Origin: Cryptomeria japonica
Lineage: Eukaryota; Streptophyta; Pinopsida; Cupressales; Cupressaceae
Direction: 5' to 3'
DNA: 64,000 nt
NCBI RefSeq assembly: GCF_030272615.1
Contig: NC_081407.1
Coordinates: forward strand, 442,860,213 to 442,924,212
Position 1 is the stretch's first letter, and the number at the start of each line of letters is the position of its first letter. Below, in pieces: positions 1-10,879 of this stretch. Position numbers and translations under genes: made by a program. The notes under the pieces were generated by a model. That model saw only the letters and a program-made list of their open reading frames with translations, was not told the origin of the DNA and ran no database searches.

Positions 1-529
1 GCAAACCAGGAAGCAAATTGATGGAAGAATCCCAATTTTGCAAACAAGATCCAACTCCAACTCCTCTTCCAAAATGGTTTTCCAAATATATGGGAAAAAA
101 ATAATTTCAACTTAAACTTTCTAGGTTAAAAGTTTTCTCCACCAATCAGATTAAATTATTTTTAAAAGTAAAAGCAATCAGATTTACCCTTTTTCCCAAA
201 AACAATTTCTTTTCCAACAAATAAGATACAAAAGTCAAATGGAAAGGTAAAAGGAAAATCTTTTATTTATTTTATTTTCTATAATACTCTCTTTCAACAT
301 AAGCATTTGAAATTTAAATGGCTAGGCAAATATTTATTTCCTTTCACAATATTTAATAGAATTTGATACAATACAATAAGTTAATTTACCCATTTAATTC
401 TAGCAACTCATTAATTTAATTAGATCAAAGATTTAAGAGCATAATAATTAATTAATTACACCAACATAAAAGTAGCATCATACACTTAATTAAATAACTC
501 CTTAAATAAACGAAAACATGCAAAATGAG
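1..529. other. AT-rich stretch without a gene
   Basis: I see no coding sequence, RNA gene or element boundary here. It is one side of the site where Copia-A landed; the other side resumes at 8200. The last five bases before Copia-A (530-534, GAATG) are its target duplication. Confidence 0.6.
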
Positions 530-534
530 GAATG

Positions 535-2031
535 TGATAGTTCTGATACTTAATGTTAAGTACAAATTCCAAGCTAATAAGATGAGAGGGGGGGGTGAAT
601 CATACAAACTTATTCTTCCATAAAAATAATAGATTCAACCTCGGTAACATATACTTCAGTAATATAACCAAAACTGCTAAACATGCAAACTCAAAAGCAT
701 ATAAACATCATAACACTCATAACACTAGATTTAACGTGGAAACCCAAATAGGGAAAAACCACTGTGGGATTTCGAACCCACTAAGAAATATACTCTTCTA
801 GAGTATACTCGGTTAAAAGCAAATCCTGTTAAAGATTACAAACACATTGCTAGATGTGACCCGGTTAAGGGATTTCCCTCAAATCTATTAGGATCTTCAC
901 CTTGTTAGAAGTGACCTTGTTAAAGGATTTCAAACACTCAATTAGAATGTCACCTTGCTAGAGGGTTTTACAAATAAGACTCTTAAGTCCACTCGGTTAA
1001 GAGATTTTCTCTCACTTCACAAAATAACAGTAATAAAAATCTATTTGCAACTTCACATCTAAAAATGCTAAAGCGGATTCTTATTTGCTCAATACAATAT
1101 AGGACTTATCTTGTCCATCTGCTGGGCTCTATACTCTGTTATTCAAACAGGTCTTCAAGCTTCTGTGCTCGGTAATCACTATGTAGCATCCCTGTGCATA
1201 CACTTGCCCGCATACATTGTTTATCAACAGTTCCTTATTTATAAACAATTCGCCAACTACTTAATCTCCTTGATCACATTTCCTATGATCAATCATAGCC
1301 ATCAGATCTTCAAACTTTGACCAAGTTCAATGTATCCTTCAATCTGAAAACGTTTTACCCTGCCTTGGAACTTACATACATTTCTTGGAACTTGTGCTAG
1401 GGTATTGCGGTTCAATCTGAGCTGTAGACCTTCCTGTCGATTTTCCTTTGCCATAGATTCTTTAACAAACTTCATTCATGACATACCAATCATTTAATCA
1501 TAGCCAGCTCATCAGCTTCCTTCATTAAATAATGCTTTTATTCTTTCAATGCATTCTGTTATTACTCGGTTGCAACTCGGTAAATACTAAACTTCACTCA
1601 GTAGACATACCACCTTCATTAACCGATAGCGATAACCTTAGGGTTTACCGACTAGGTTCTTTGCTCGGTAACATAGTATAGTATTAACCTTACAATCAAT
1701 AACATATGTATGATATCAAAACAATCTAAACATCATGCTCTCATCATTGTCTAACTCGGTAATAGTTGCCCATTGAATAACTTATTCCTCCCCTTATTCA
1801 TCATATTCTTTATTTGTCTTTTACCGACATCTTTATACTCATCAAATCATACTTCTCAAGATATGGCAACATCATACTGAATTAGAAAATCAATTTCTTG
1901 ACATCAATGACAAAATAATAATATTAAGACAGTAAACATCCTTAATCAGTTATATCCATAATCATCAACAACCTTCTCAATATCCTTATTGAAATGCCAA
2001 CAATCTCTTATTGTCTATTATAATGCAAACA
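535..2031 (-). repeat. 3' LTR of Copia-A
   Basis: This 1497-bp LTR matches 6650-8194 along its whole length. It ends TG...CA in both orientations and abuts the polypurine tract. A TATA-like TTATAAATAA lies on the minus strand at 1235-1244. Near the other end is the run GAGAGGGGGGGTGAATCA, a motif also found in the other copia families of this window. It carries one copy of a 24-bp unit that is present three times in the partner LTR. Confidence 0.95.
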
Positions 2032-2032
2032 A

Positions 2033-2045
2033 TCTCCCCCTTTGG
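2033..2045 (-). other. Polypurine tract of Copia-A
   Basis: The minus strand reads CCAAAGGGGGAGA immediately before the 3' LTR, the standard place for the plus-strand primer. Extra CCCCCTTTG-type copies follow inward (about 2150-2190), so the tract is part of a small array. Confidence 0.85.
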
Positions 2046-2415
2046 CATTGATGGCAAAACCAATTGATTTGACCTAATTGATTTGGATTGCTGTGAGATT
2101 TTGAAATGCTGAAATGCTCTCCCCTTGTCATCAAAATTCTCCCCCATACATTAGTCTTCTCCTCTTCTTCAGTCTTCTCCCCCTTTGACAACAATGCCAA
2201 AAAGTAAAGAACTAAAACATAATTTCTTCCTGTATGAAGTGATTTCCTGCTGTTGTGTGTCAATTTAGTCTCAGTCAGAGCATTTTGTCTTCAATTCCTA
2301 TTCCCTGTATTGTTTCCTGCACACCTTTAGAAAACATCCTAAAGTGTGTAAATCAGCATCAACTCCTAAAAGATATTCTGTAGAGTCATTGAATTTATGA
2401 TTTCACCGAACTCGG

Positions 2416-3738
2416 TTAGTGAGTAGAAGATAGGGGTAGGACCCCTAACTTGCTTCTGAGATACTCAAAAGTGTCCCTTGGCAGTGGCTTGGTAAAGATA
2501 TCTGCTATTTGTTCCTTTGTGCTAACATATTCCAACACCACTTTCTTCTCTAAGATAATGATATTTGATAGAGATGTGCTTTGTCTTAGAGTGCATAACG
2601 GGATTCTTTGAAATGTTAATGGCACTAGTATTGTCACAGAATATAGTTACTGCCTCGGTAACTTTCTCATTTATACCATCCAACAGTTGTTTGATCCATG
2701 CTATGTTGGTACAATTCAATGGTGCAGCAACATATTCAGCTTTTGTTGTTGACTGTGAAACACATCCTTGTTTCTTGCTAAGCCAACTCACTTGTCTTTC
2801 TCCTAAAAAGAAAGCTCCTCCACTTGTGCTTTTCCTATCATCAATGTTGCCTGCCCAATCAGCATCGGTATAAACTTTTAAATCAAAGTCATTTCCTTCC
2901 TGATATACTAAGCCATAATCCTTAGTGCCTTTCAAGTATCTAAAAATTCTCTTGATTGCTATCATGTGTGTTTCCTTAGGATCTGCAAAGAATCTTGCAA
3001 CTATACCTACTGCATGTGCTACGTCTAGCCTGCCGTGAACAACATATTGCAACTTTCCAATCATGGATCGGTAAAGTGTCTCATCAACAGATGCAGATTC
3101 ATCATTCTTTGATAGTTTATAGTTGGTAGTCATATGAGTACTTACTAGTTTTGAATCCTCCATTCCAAATTTCTTCAAGATTTCCTTTATGTACTTGGAT
3201 TGAGTAATGAAAATCTCATTTTTCATTTGCAGTATCTGTAAACCTATAAAATACTTTATCTCACCGATTAATGACATCTCAAGTTCTTTGCTCATTTCAT
3301 TTCCAAAGTTTTTACATAGAGAGTCACTTCCACAAAAGATAATATCATCAACAAATATGGTTGAGATCAGTATTCCATTTTCATCATTCTTCATGTACAT
3401 ATTGTTTTTTTCACTTGTCCTTATAAAACCAATCTTGATTAGATAAGAGTACAATCTTTCATACCATGCTCTAGGTTCTTGTTTCAGACCATATAAGGCT
3501 TTTTTCAATTTACATACCTAATCTTTATTCTTGTCTTCAACAAATCCTTCAGGTTGTTCAATAAAAACTTCTTCTTCTAATATACCATTCAAAAATGCAA
3601 ATTTGACATCCATTTGATATACCTTGAAATTCTTGTAAGTAGCATATGCCAACAATGTTCTTACTCCTTCAAGTCTAGCCACAGGTGCAAAAGTTTCACC
3701 ATAATCAATTCCTTCTTCTTGAGCATAACCTTTGTAAA
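2416..3738 (-). pseudogene. Copia-A reverse transcriptase and RNase H, broken
   Basis: This is the C-terminal part of the copia polyprotein, which copies the element RNA into DNA in the virus-like particle. Reading the minus strand, a QMDVK...FLNG segment and the catalytic block FVDDII (the copia form of YVDD) identify RT. TDADWAGNIDDRKSTSGG and CDNTSAIN identify RNase H, and the region ends with ADIFTKPLP followed by a C-terminal LGVLPL. The longest open piece is 2522-3508. The last 75 or so codons (2416-2637) are in another frame, so there is a frameshift near 2530-2640. A second frame change near 3740 separates RT from the preceding segment, and there is a stop just upstream of the long piece. 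It cannot make a full-length enzyme as it stands. Confidence 0.9.
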
Positions 3739-5657
3739 CTAGTCTTGCTTATTTCGAATGACCTCACCTTTTTCATTCAGCTTGTTTCTGAAAATCCACT
3801 TTGTACCGATTACATTTTTGTCCTTCGGTCTTGGGACCAGTGTCCATGTGTCATTCTTCTTGATTTGATCAATCTCTTCTGTCATAGCATTTATCCAATC
3901 TTCACTGTTAAATGCCTCTTTCACTATTCTCGGTTCAAATTCAGATATTAGACATGTGTTATGTCTCAGTTTGTTCCTTGTCATTACTGGATCATCCTTA
4001 TCTCCTATAATCTGACTTGATGCATGATGTCTTCTGACATACTTGGCTAATACAAGCTCGGTAGGCTCTGTATGATCTTCTTTATCACTCGATAACTGAA
4101 TATTTTCTTCATTTCCTTCTGCAGTTTTCTCGGTAGGACTTGTTGGTTGAACATAGACAAATTCATCATAATCTTCTGGTTCTTTGGAATTTCCTTCATC
4201 ATTCCTTTCTACAAATTCATCAATTTTCACATTTGCACTTTCTACTATTTTGTTAGATGATTGATCAGACATTTAAATTCTTTACTTCTAGAAGAATAAC
4301 CAAGAAATATTCCTTCTTCACTTTTCTGATCAAACTTGCCATTTCTATCATCTTTGTGCACATAGCATCTACTTCCAAATATTTTAAAATAACTTACATT
4401 AGGTTTCTTGTCATACCAGATTTCATATGGTGTCTTCAAAGTTCCTTTCTTCAGTTGTACTCAGTTCAGGGTGTAAACTGTTGTGCTTATTGCTTCTCTC
4501 CAAAATGTTTGTGGCACTTTCTTTTCAATCATCAGGGTTCTGGCACAATCCACAATAGATCTGTTTCTTCTCTCAGCAATTCCATTTTTTTGTGGAGTTC
4601 TCGATGCAGAGACTTGTCTTTTTATACCATGATCATTGCAAAATAAGTTGAACTCATCAGATGTGAACTCTCCTCCTCTATCTGATCTAAGACATTTCAG
4701 TTGTCTTCTTGTTTCATTTTCAACTCTTGCCTTGTACCATTTAAACATTTGAAAAACTTATGATTTTTCTTTTAAAAACATAACTGACATCATCCTTGAG
4801 TAATCATCCACAAATAATATGAAATATTTATCACCATAATAACTTTGAACTTTCATAGGACCACAAAGATCAGTGTGCACAAGATCTAGAATTCTCTTAG
4901 AAGTGTAAGACTTACTTGTAAAGCTTGATCTTGTCATTTTACCCATCTGGCATCCTCGGCACATAGCATTCTCAGGTTTCTCAAGACTCGGTAGACCTCT
5001 TACTTGGTGCTTCTTGCTTATTTTGATCAGATTATCAAAATTTACATGACAAAACCTTTTATGCCATAACCAGGTATCATCTATTTTTGCATACAGACAT
5101 TTATTCTGAGTTGAGTCAAGGTGAAATGTGTTACCTTTTGTTTGTGTCCCGGTAGCAGCTAACTTTCCATTCTTATCATGAACTTTGACAATTCCTTTTT
5201 GAAATTCTATTCAGTATCTTGTATTGTTTAGTTGTGCTACACTCAACAAATTATATTTCAAACCTTCAACCCAATAAACATCATTGCATCTTGCATTGTC
5301 AAGAAGTGTTATGGATCCTTTACCTTTTACCGGACATGGTGCATCATTACCAAATCTTACATAGCCTCCATCATAGTCTTCTAATATAAAAAACTTGTGT
5401 TTATCACCTGTCATATGATGTGAGCATCCACTATCTATGATCCAAGAATCATTAGTATTTATGTGAGATATTAGGGCTTTTTCTTCATACCTTTCTTCAT
5501 CTGATCCATCTTTAATAGCCACATAAACTACTTCCTCTCTATCAGTTTCATTTGATTTATCATCATTGGATTCCTCATCGGCTATTAAGCATGACTTACT
5601 ATCTCTTCTTCTGAAGTCTTGGTGTCCTTTGTAATAATTATCTTTCTGTCTATCATC
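3739..5657 (-). pseudogene. Copia-A protease and integrase region, broken
   Basis: The order on the minus strand is protease, gag-pre-integrase, integrase core, then the linker to RT. The protease motif WIIDSGCSHHMTGD (near 5400-5450) carries the catalytic Asp in DSG. The zinc-binding region shows HKRFCHVNFDN and CRGCQMGK. The integrase core shows HTDLCGPM, VDDYSRMM and RSDRGGEFTS...QKNGIAERRN, the copia D,D35E pattern. The stretch is split into at least five open pieces (5211-5522, 4758-4964, 4461-4748, 4245-4439, 3739-4272) by in-frame stops and frameshifts. The start follows directly from gag, with only a stop at the junction. Confidence 0.9.
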
Positions 5658-6584
5658 TCAATAATCTCTCTTTTCAGTAGAATCTTTGTCAGGACAGTTA
5701 GAAGCCATATGTCCTATCTTATCACAATTGAAACATTTCAAAGGTAGTTTTCCTTTATACTTACCTTTGCCTCTCTGTAACCTTCTGGCTAAAAGTGCTT
5801 CAAACTCTTCTTGCTTTCTGATTTCCTCATACAGTTTGTGTACTTCCTCCATGTTCTTGCGAAATCTTTCACTTGCTCCACTGTGATCCCCTTTAGTGTA
5901 CTTACTCATTCTATCATTGTAATCATTAGATTCACCAATATGAAAAGAACTAAATGCAGATTCAACTTTCTTTATCGATGACCCACTATTATCAAAGTTA
6001 CTTAACTCAAATGCATGTAGCTTACCAATAGTAGCATCTAAAGAAACTGGCATATTGGGTACAGACCTCAATTCATTGATTGCAGAGACTCGGATTGCAT
6101 AAGTTGGTAGAAGGGTTCTTAACAACTTACTTGTTATATCCTTTTCTTCAATGGTTCCACCTGCTCCTTTGATTTGATTGACAATCTCCTTTAGTCTTGT
6201 ACTATACTGGGTTATGATCTCACCTTCATTCATCCTCATAGATTCAAGTTGTCCTCTTAGACTATCCACTTTTGCTCTTTGAACATGTTCATCTCCACCA
6301 TACACATATATGAGCTTATCCCACATTGCCTTTGCATCATTGTAGCCTTCTAGATCATTAAACTCTAAATCAGTCAATGCAGATTTTATTTCAATCATTG
6401 CTTGGATATGTTCTTTCTTTGCCTTTATTTCTTCCATTGTCAATGGATAGGTGCTCGGTGTGATGAAATCATTCTCCAGATAATATACAGCATATTCTCC
6501 AACTCTTGATAGGTGCAGCTTCATCCTTTTCTGCCATGTAGAGAAACTTGACTTGTTCAGCTTCGGTGCATCCCTCTTATACAT
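5658..6584 (-). CDS. Copia-A Gag (UBN2-type capsid with zinc knuckle)
   Basis: An open frame of 308 residues starts about 50 bases after the primer site. Gag forms the virus-like particle and packages element RNA. The N-terminus has the FSTWQKRMKLHL motif at residues 14-25, typical of plant copia Gag (DUF4219/UBN2). The UBN2 core spans about residues 80-165, with MWDKL near 87-91. A CCHC zinc knuckle CFNCDKIGHMASNC lies at about residues 284-297. The frame ends at a stop at 5658-5660. Reading past it in the same frame continues into protease, so this was one gag-pol frame and the present end is probably a nonsense mutation rather than a designed Gag terminus. Confidence 0.9.
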   Translation of the reverse strand: MYKRDAPKLNKSSFSTWQKRMKLHLSRVGEYAVYYLENDFITPSTYPLTMEEIKAKKEHIQAMIEIKSALTDLEFNDLEGYNDAKAMWDKLIYVYGGDEHVQRAKVDSLRGQLESMRMNEGEIITQYSTRLKEIVNQIKGAGGTIEEKDITSKLLRTLLPTYAIRVSAINELRSVPNMPVSLDATIGKLHAFELSNFDNSGSSIKKVESAFSSFHIGESNDYNDRMSKYTKGDHSGASERFRKNMEEVHKLYEEIRKQEEFEALLARRLQRGKGKYKGKLPLKCFNCDKIGHMASNCPDKDSTEKRDY

Positions 6585-6635
6585 CTTTGGATCTTTTCCT
6601 CAAGTACCTTTAAACTTTTTCTTCCAAAGTCCAAA

Positions 6636-6647
6636 GCTCTGATACCA
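6636..6647 (-). other. Primer-binding site of Copia-A
   Basis: The minus strand reads TGGTATCAGAGC two bases inside the 5' LTR. This is the usual plant copia site, complementary to the 3' end of initiator methionine tRNA. Confidence 0.9.
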
Positions 6648-6649
6648 AT

Positions 6650-8194
6650 TGATAGTTCTGATACTTAATGTTAAGTACAGATGCCAAGCTAATAAGATGA
6701 GAGGGGGGGGGGTGAATCATACAAACTTATTCTTCCATAAAAACAACAGATTCAACCTCGGTAACATATACTTCAGTAATATAACCAAAACTGCTAAACA
6801 TGCAAACTCAAAAGCATATAAACATCATAACACTCATAACACTAGATTTAACGTGGAAACCCAAATAGGGAAAAACCACTATGGGAATTCGGACCCACTA
6901 AGAAATATACTCTTCTAGAGTATGCTCGGTTAAAAGCAAATCCTGTTAAAGATTACAAACACATTGCTAGATGTGACCCGGTTAAGGGATTTCCCTCAGA
7001 TCTATTAGGATCTTCACCTTGTTAGAAGTGACCTTGTTAAAGGATTTCAAACACTCAATCAGAATGTCACCTTGCTAGAGGGTTTTACAAATAAGACTGT
7101 TAAGTCCACTCGGTTAAGAGATTTTCTGTCACTTCACAAAATAACAGTAATAAAAATCTATCTGCAACTTCACATCTAAAAATGCTAAAGAAGATTCTTA
7201 TTTGCTCAATACAATATAGGACTTATCTTGTCCATCTGCTATACTCTATACTCTATTATTCAAACAGGTCTTCAAGCTTCTATGCTCGGTAATCACTATG
7301 TAGCATCCCTGTACATACACTTGCTCGCATACATTGTTTATCAACAGTTCCTTATTTATAAACAATTCTCCAACCGCTTAATCTCCTTGATCACATTTCC
7401 CATGATCAATCATAGCCATCAGATTTTCAAACTTTGACCAGGTTCAATGTATCCTTCGATTTGAAAACATTTTACCCTGCCTTGGAACTTGCATACATTT
7501 CTTGGAACTTGTGCTAGGGTATTGCGGTTCAATATGAGCTGTAGATCTTCCTGCCGATTTTCCTTTGCCATAGATTCTTTAACAAACTTCATTCACGCCA
7601 TACCAATCATTTAATCATAGCCAGCTCATCAGCTTCCTTCATTAAATAATGTTTTTATTCATTCAATGCATTCTGTTATTACTCGGTTTCAACTCGGTAA
7701 ATACTAAACTTCACTCGGTAGACATATCACCTTCATTAACGGATAGCGATAACCTTAGGGTTTACCAACTAGGTTCCTTAGGGTTTACCGACTAGGTTCC
7801 TTAGGGTTTTTCGACTAGGTTCTTTGCTCGATAACATAGTATAGTATTAACCTTACAATCAATAACATATGTATGATATCAAAACAATCTAAACATCATG
7901 ATCTCATCATTGTCTAACTCGGTAATAGTTGCCCATTGAATAACTTATTCCTCCCCTTATTCATCATATTCTTTATGTGTCTTTTACCGACATCTTTATA
8001 CTCATCAAATCATACTTCTCAAGATATGGCAACATCATACTAAATTAGAAAATCAATTTCTTGACATCAATGACAAAATAATAATATTAATATAGTAAAC
8101 ATCCTTAATCAATTATATCCATAATCATCAACAACCTTCTCAATATCCTTATTGAAATGCTAACAATCTCTTATTGTCTGTTATAATGCCAACA
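6650..8194 (-). repeat. 5' LTR of Copia-A
   Basis: This 1545-bp LTR drives the element on the minus strand. It is 48 bp longer than its partner. The extra length is two additional copies of a 24-bp unit containing CCTTAGGGTTTACCGACTAG at about 7750-7822. It ends in CAACA next to the target duplication at 8195. Confidence 0.95.
7352..7361 (-). promoter_or_regulatory. TATA box in the 5' LTR of Copia-A
   Basis: The minus strand reads TTATAAATAA about 830 bases into the LTR. It is conserved in the partner LTR (1235-1244), and similar boxes sit at comparable places in other LTRs here. It would set transcription start in the R region. Confidence 0.6.
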
Positions 8195-8199
8195 GAATG

Positions 8200-9194
8200 A
8201 TCAAATGATGACTCACAAATGACCAAACCGAAGCACTATGATTCGCATACTGATCAAACATGAAAGATGACCGACTAACAACACTCACACAAGTGTGACT
8301 GTGGGTCAAGTTAGGGTCCATCAACTATCTCCTCCACTCACATCGGACATATAAGGCATGCTCAGACCTGTGAAACTAGGTGGAGTCAATACCCCGTACC
8401 TACTCAGTATTTGTACCTGCAATGTCCTGCACCAAAGAACCACACGTGCATATAAACAAATATATATAATAGACACAACACACACACCGATGAAGGAGAA
8501 TCGTGGTGTTCCCTATCTCACCGGAGTGAGTGAAGGAAAATCATCCCCTCCCATCCCATACACATGCAAACACACAACATATAAATAATGCATCACACAT
8601 ATAAGGTAAAAGTGTCAGTCCATGATAATGATCCATAAAAATAACATTAATCATAAGCATTGAGATACTGAATGAAAGCATACACCACAATTTCAAATAA
8701 AGTGTGAAATAGCATCGCATAAAATCTGAATCACATAAACAATAATGACGTTCTACTGAATAGTCTATTGAAGACAACCATAGATACAAAAAGAGTCTCA
8801 TCGAGGAGGGGTACTACAAGAAATATTTCAAGTTTGATTACTTCCCTCAATTTAATTCTTTTCTTTTGTTTTCAATTTAACTCTTTCTTTTGCAGATTAA
8901 TTCCTCTTTTTTGTAAATTAATTCATTTTTTTATGATTGAATGGAAAATTTATTAATTAATTAAATATGCCAGGATATTTCATTAAATAAATAAGATAAT
9001 TGATCAAAATGATTTACTTGGAATGATTTAGTTAATTAAATAAATATTTAATTAATATTGAGTGATTAACTTGCCATATGACATTGATGATTGAAGACTT
9101 AATTAATTAGGTGCTCAAGGTTGTTTTAATTGCCTTTGGTTAGGACCTTGGTGATGTTGTCGAGATTAGGGGCCCATGGTTTAAGTGACCATTT
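8200..9194. other. AT-rich stretch without a recognised gene
   Basis: No ORF of coding character was found. About 8930-9130 is dense in TTAATTAA-like runs similar in composition to the gypsy-like LTR at 26760-27010, so it may be old LTR sequence, but the ends cannot be defined. Confidence 0.5.
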
Positions 9195-9471
9195 TTAGGG
9201 TATTGCAATCTTTACCATGGTGAATTCTTCTTCTTCTATTGGGGTTCTTGGTGGAGTTGGTGGCTTAGGCCGAGCCTCGTTATAAGTGATAAGGAACTTT
9301 TGAAACAAAGCAGGGTTAATCCTTCCTCCACTATTAAGGTGTCGATTGAATTTTTCTTTCTGAATGTAAGCCCTACTTCTGAAGGGTTCTTTGTCAAATT
9401 CGTTGGTTTTTCCTTGGATATACAACCGCATATGATGCAAGAAAACATGATGTGATTTAAAGAGCTAACGA
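9195..9471 (-). pseudogene. Unrecognised coding-like fragment, cut by Copia-B
   Basis: An 81-codon open frame (9195-9440, minus) is hydrophilic and has a proline-rich segment PKPPTPPRTPIEEEEF near its end. I do not recognise a family. On the minus strand it lies downstream of the leader-like region 23197-25428, from which it is separated only by the Copia-B insertion, so it may be the start of that element's coding region. It could equally be chance sequence. Confidence 0.3.
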
Positions 9472-10528
9472 TGTTAGACAATTCAACTAACCGGAAGACA
9501 ACTGGGGGGGTGGTGAATCAATTGTCACAGATTACCAGAAGCTTTAGCAATTTAAAAGAACAGTACCAGAATAGCAGTTAATCCAATAAAGTATAAACAA
9601 TAATCACATAATAAAATCCATGCACACAACACCAAGATTTGTACGTGGAAAACCTTGTAAGGGGAAAACCCACGATGGGAAGTCTACCCACAATTAGATA
9701 ATACTTATGTAGTAAGTATGTGAATTACAATGAACGGGCCTGCACTTGCAGGAAGGCCAACAACCTAGAGCACACTGCTCATCACAAAAGGAGTCTCACT
9801 GACTACATATAGATCCAAACTACAATCTGAAGAAGTGTTGAACTACAAAAGATAACATCTCCTATGCATGAGTACAGTTCTAGATAGGCTCAATATTGGA
9901 GGATTAAATCCTCTTATAAACCCAATTCGATCTCCAATGATCGACCAAATCCTCTGCCATAATGATATTACATTATTCTCCCATTATAATCCTTGACCAT
10001 AACCTCTTACAATAACCATGATGATGTACCATGAGATCTTACATTTTATTTATAGAAACCCTCGACCATAAACAATCAGGTCGGCCACAAAATAATAAAC
10101 CAATTACATAATTACAAACCATGTCAGCCTTAGACCAAAACAAATAATATCTAATACGTAAGACATCCCAGAAACTCCATCAGAAGATGTACGAACACCA
10201 ATTAGGCAATGCATCAAAGATCTTCATCAAAAGCTCTACAGGTGAAACCCTCATCGAAACCAAAAACCAATCTTCTAGGTAAGCAGGATAACATTCACTT
10301 ACTAGACCAAAACCAACTAACCAAATATGAGTATAAGCATCACGAACAAGCCAATTCCATCACCAGATTATACCAGAGTCAACCGAATCATGTCGGATCC
10401 AAGTTAACCAAAAACTACTCAACCCACCAGGACTAAAAGGGTGTCGGTAAAACATCCAAACAACTAGTGTTGACATCAATGAGAAAACATCGATGCAACA
10501 CATAATCAATTCCACTGAATGGCCAACA
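9472..10528 (-). repeat. 3' LTR of Copia-B, with internal deletion
   Basis: This LTR is 1057 bp against 1201 bp for the partner at 21991-23191. The difference is a single gap around 10166, where CCCAGAAA joins directly to CTCCATCAGAAG. The missing 144 bp are present in the partner and in both LTRs of Copia-D, so this copy suffered a deletion. A TATA-like motif on the minus strand lies at about 10046-10054. Confidence 0.9.
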
Positions 10529-10529
10529 A

Positions 10530-10542
10530 TTTCCCCCTTTGG
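10530..10542 (-). other. Polypurine tract of Copia-B
   Basis: The minus strand reads CCAAAGGGGGAAA directly before the 3' LTR. Further CTCCCCCT-type copies occur at about 10600, 10660 and 10710. Confidence 0.8.
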
Positions 10543-10879
10543 CATTGATGGCAGCACCAGATGTGGAAAACATCTAAGTACCAAGAAATGCCAAACAAGT
10601 CTCCCCCTATGGAAAAAAACCAACAATCTCCTACATGTAGCTTTGAATATCAATAACTCTCCCTCTTTGAATAATATCTCTGTAAAGTTCTGAATTTCTT
10701 TTTCACATAACTATCTCTCCCCCTTTGACATCAATGCCAAAAACCTGACAAAAATATCAAAGTGTAAGCCTCTGAATCTCAAAGGTGACTACTCCTCCTG
10801 AGCAGTAGCATCCCACATCAGTGTTGAAATGAATAGCATCTCTGAGAATGCATATCGGACTGATGCTAAACCACATCAA

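Larger units (their letters stand above)
535..8194 (-). mobile_element. Copia-A: full-length Ty1/copia LTR retrotransposon
   Basis: Two LTRs (535-2031 and 6650-8194) bracket a gag-pol region read on the minus strand. The element is flanked by a perfect 5-bp target duplication GAATG at 530-534 and 8195-8199, which fixes both ends. On the minus strand the LTR begins TGTTGGC or TGTTTGC and ends TATCA. The primer site (6636-6647) lies just inside the 5' LTR and the polypurine tract (2033-2045) just inside the 3' LTR. The domain order protease, integrase, RT, RNase H defines the copia superfamily. The polyprotein is broken by one stop after gag and by further stops and frameshifts in pol, so it is not autonomous. 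The LTRs differ by what looks like a few percent by eye plus one 48-bp length difference, suggesting a moderately old insertion. Confidence 0.95.

Noticed and set aside
9195-9210. Possible LTR edge (TTTTTAGGGTATTGCA) ending at 9207
   Set aside because: It looks like an LTR terminus in minus orientation, but no partner, no convincing polypurine tract and an open frame running through it.
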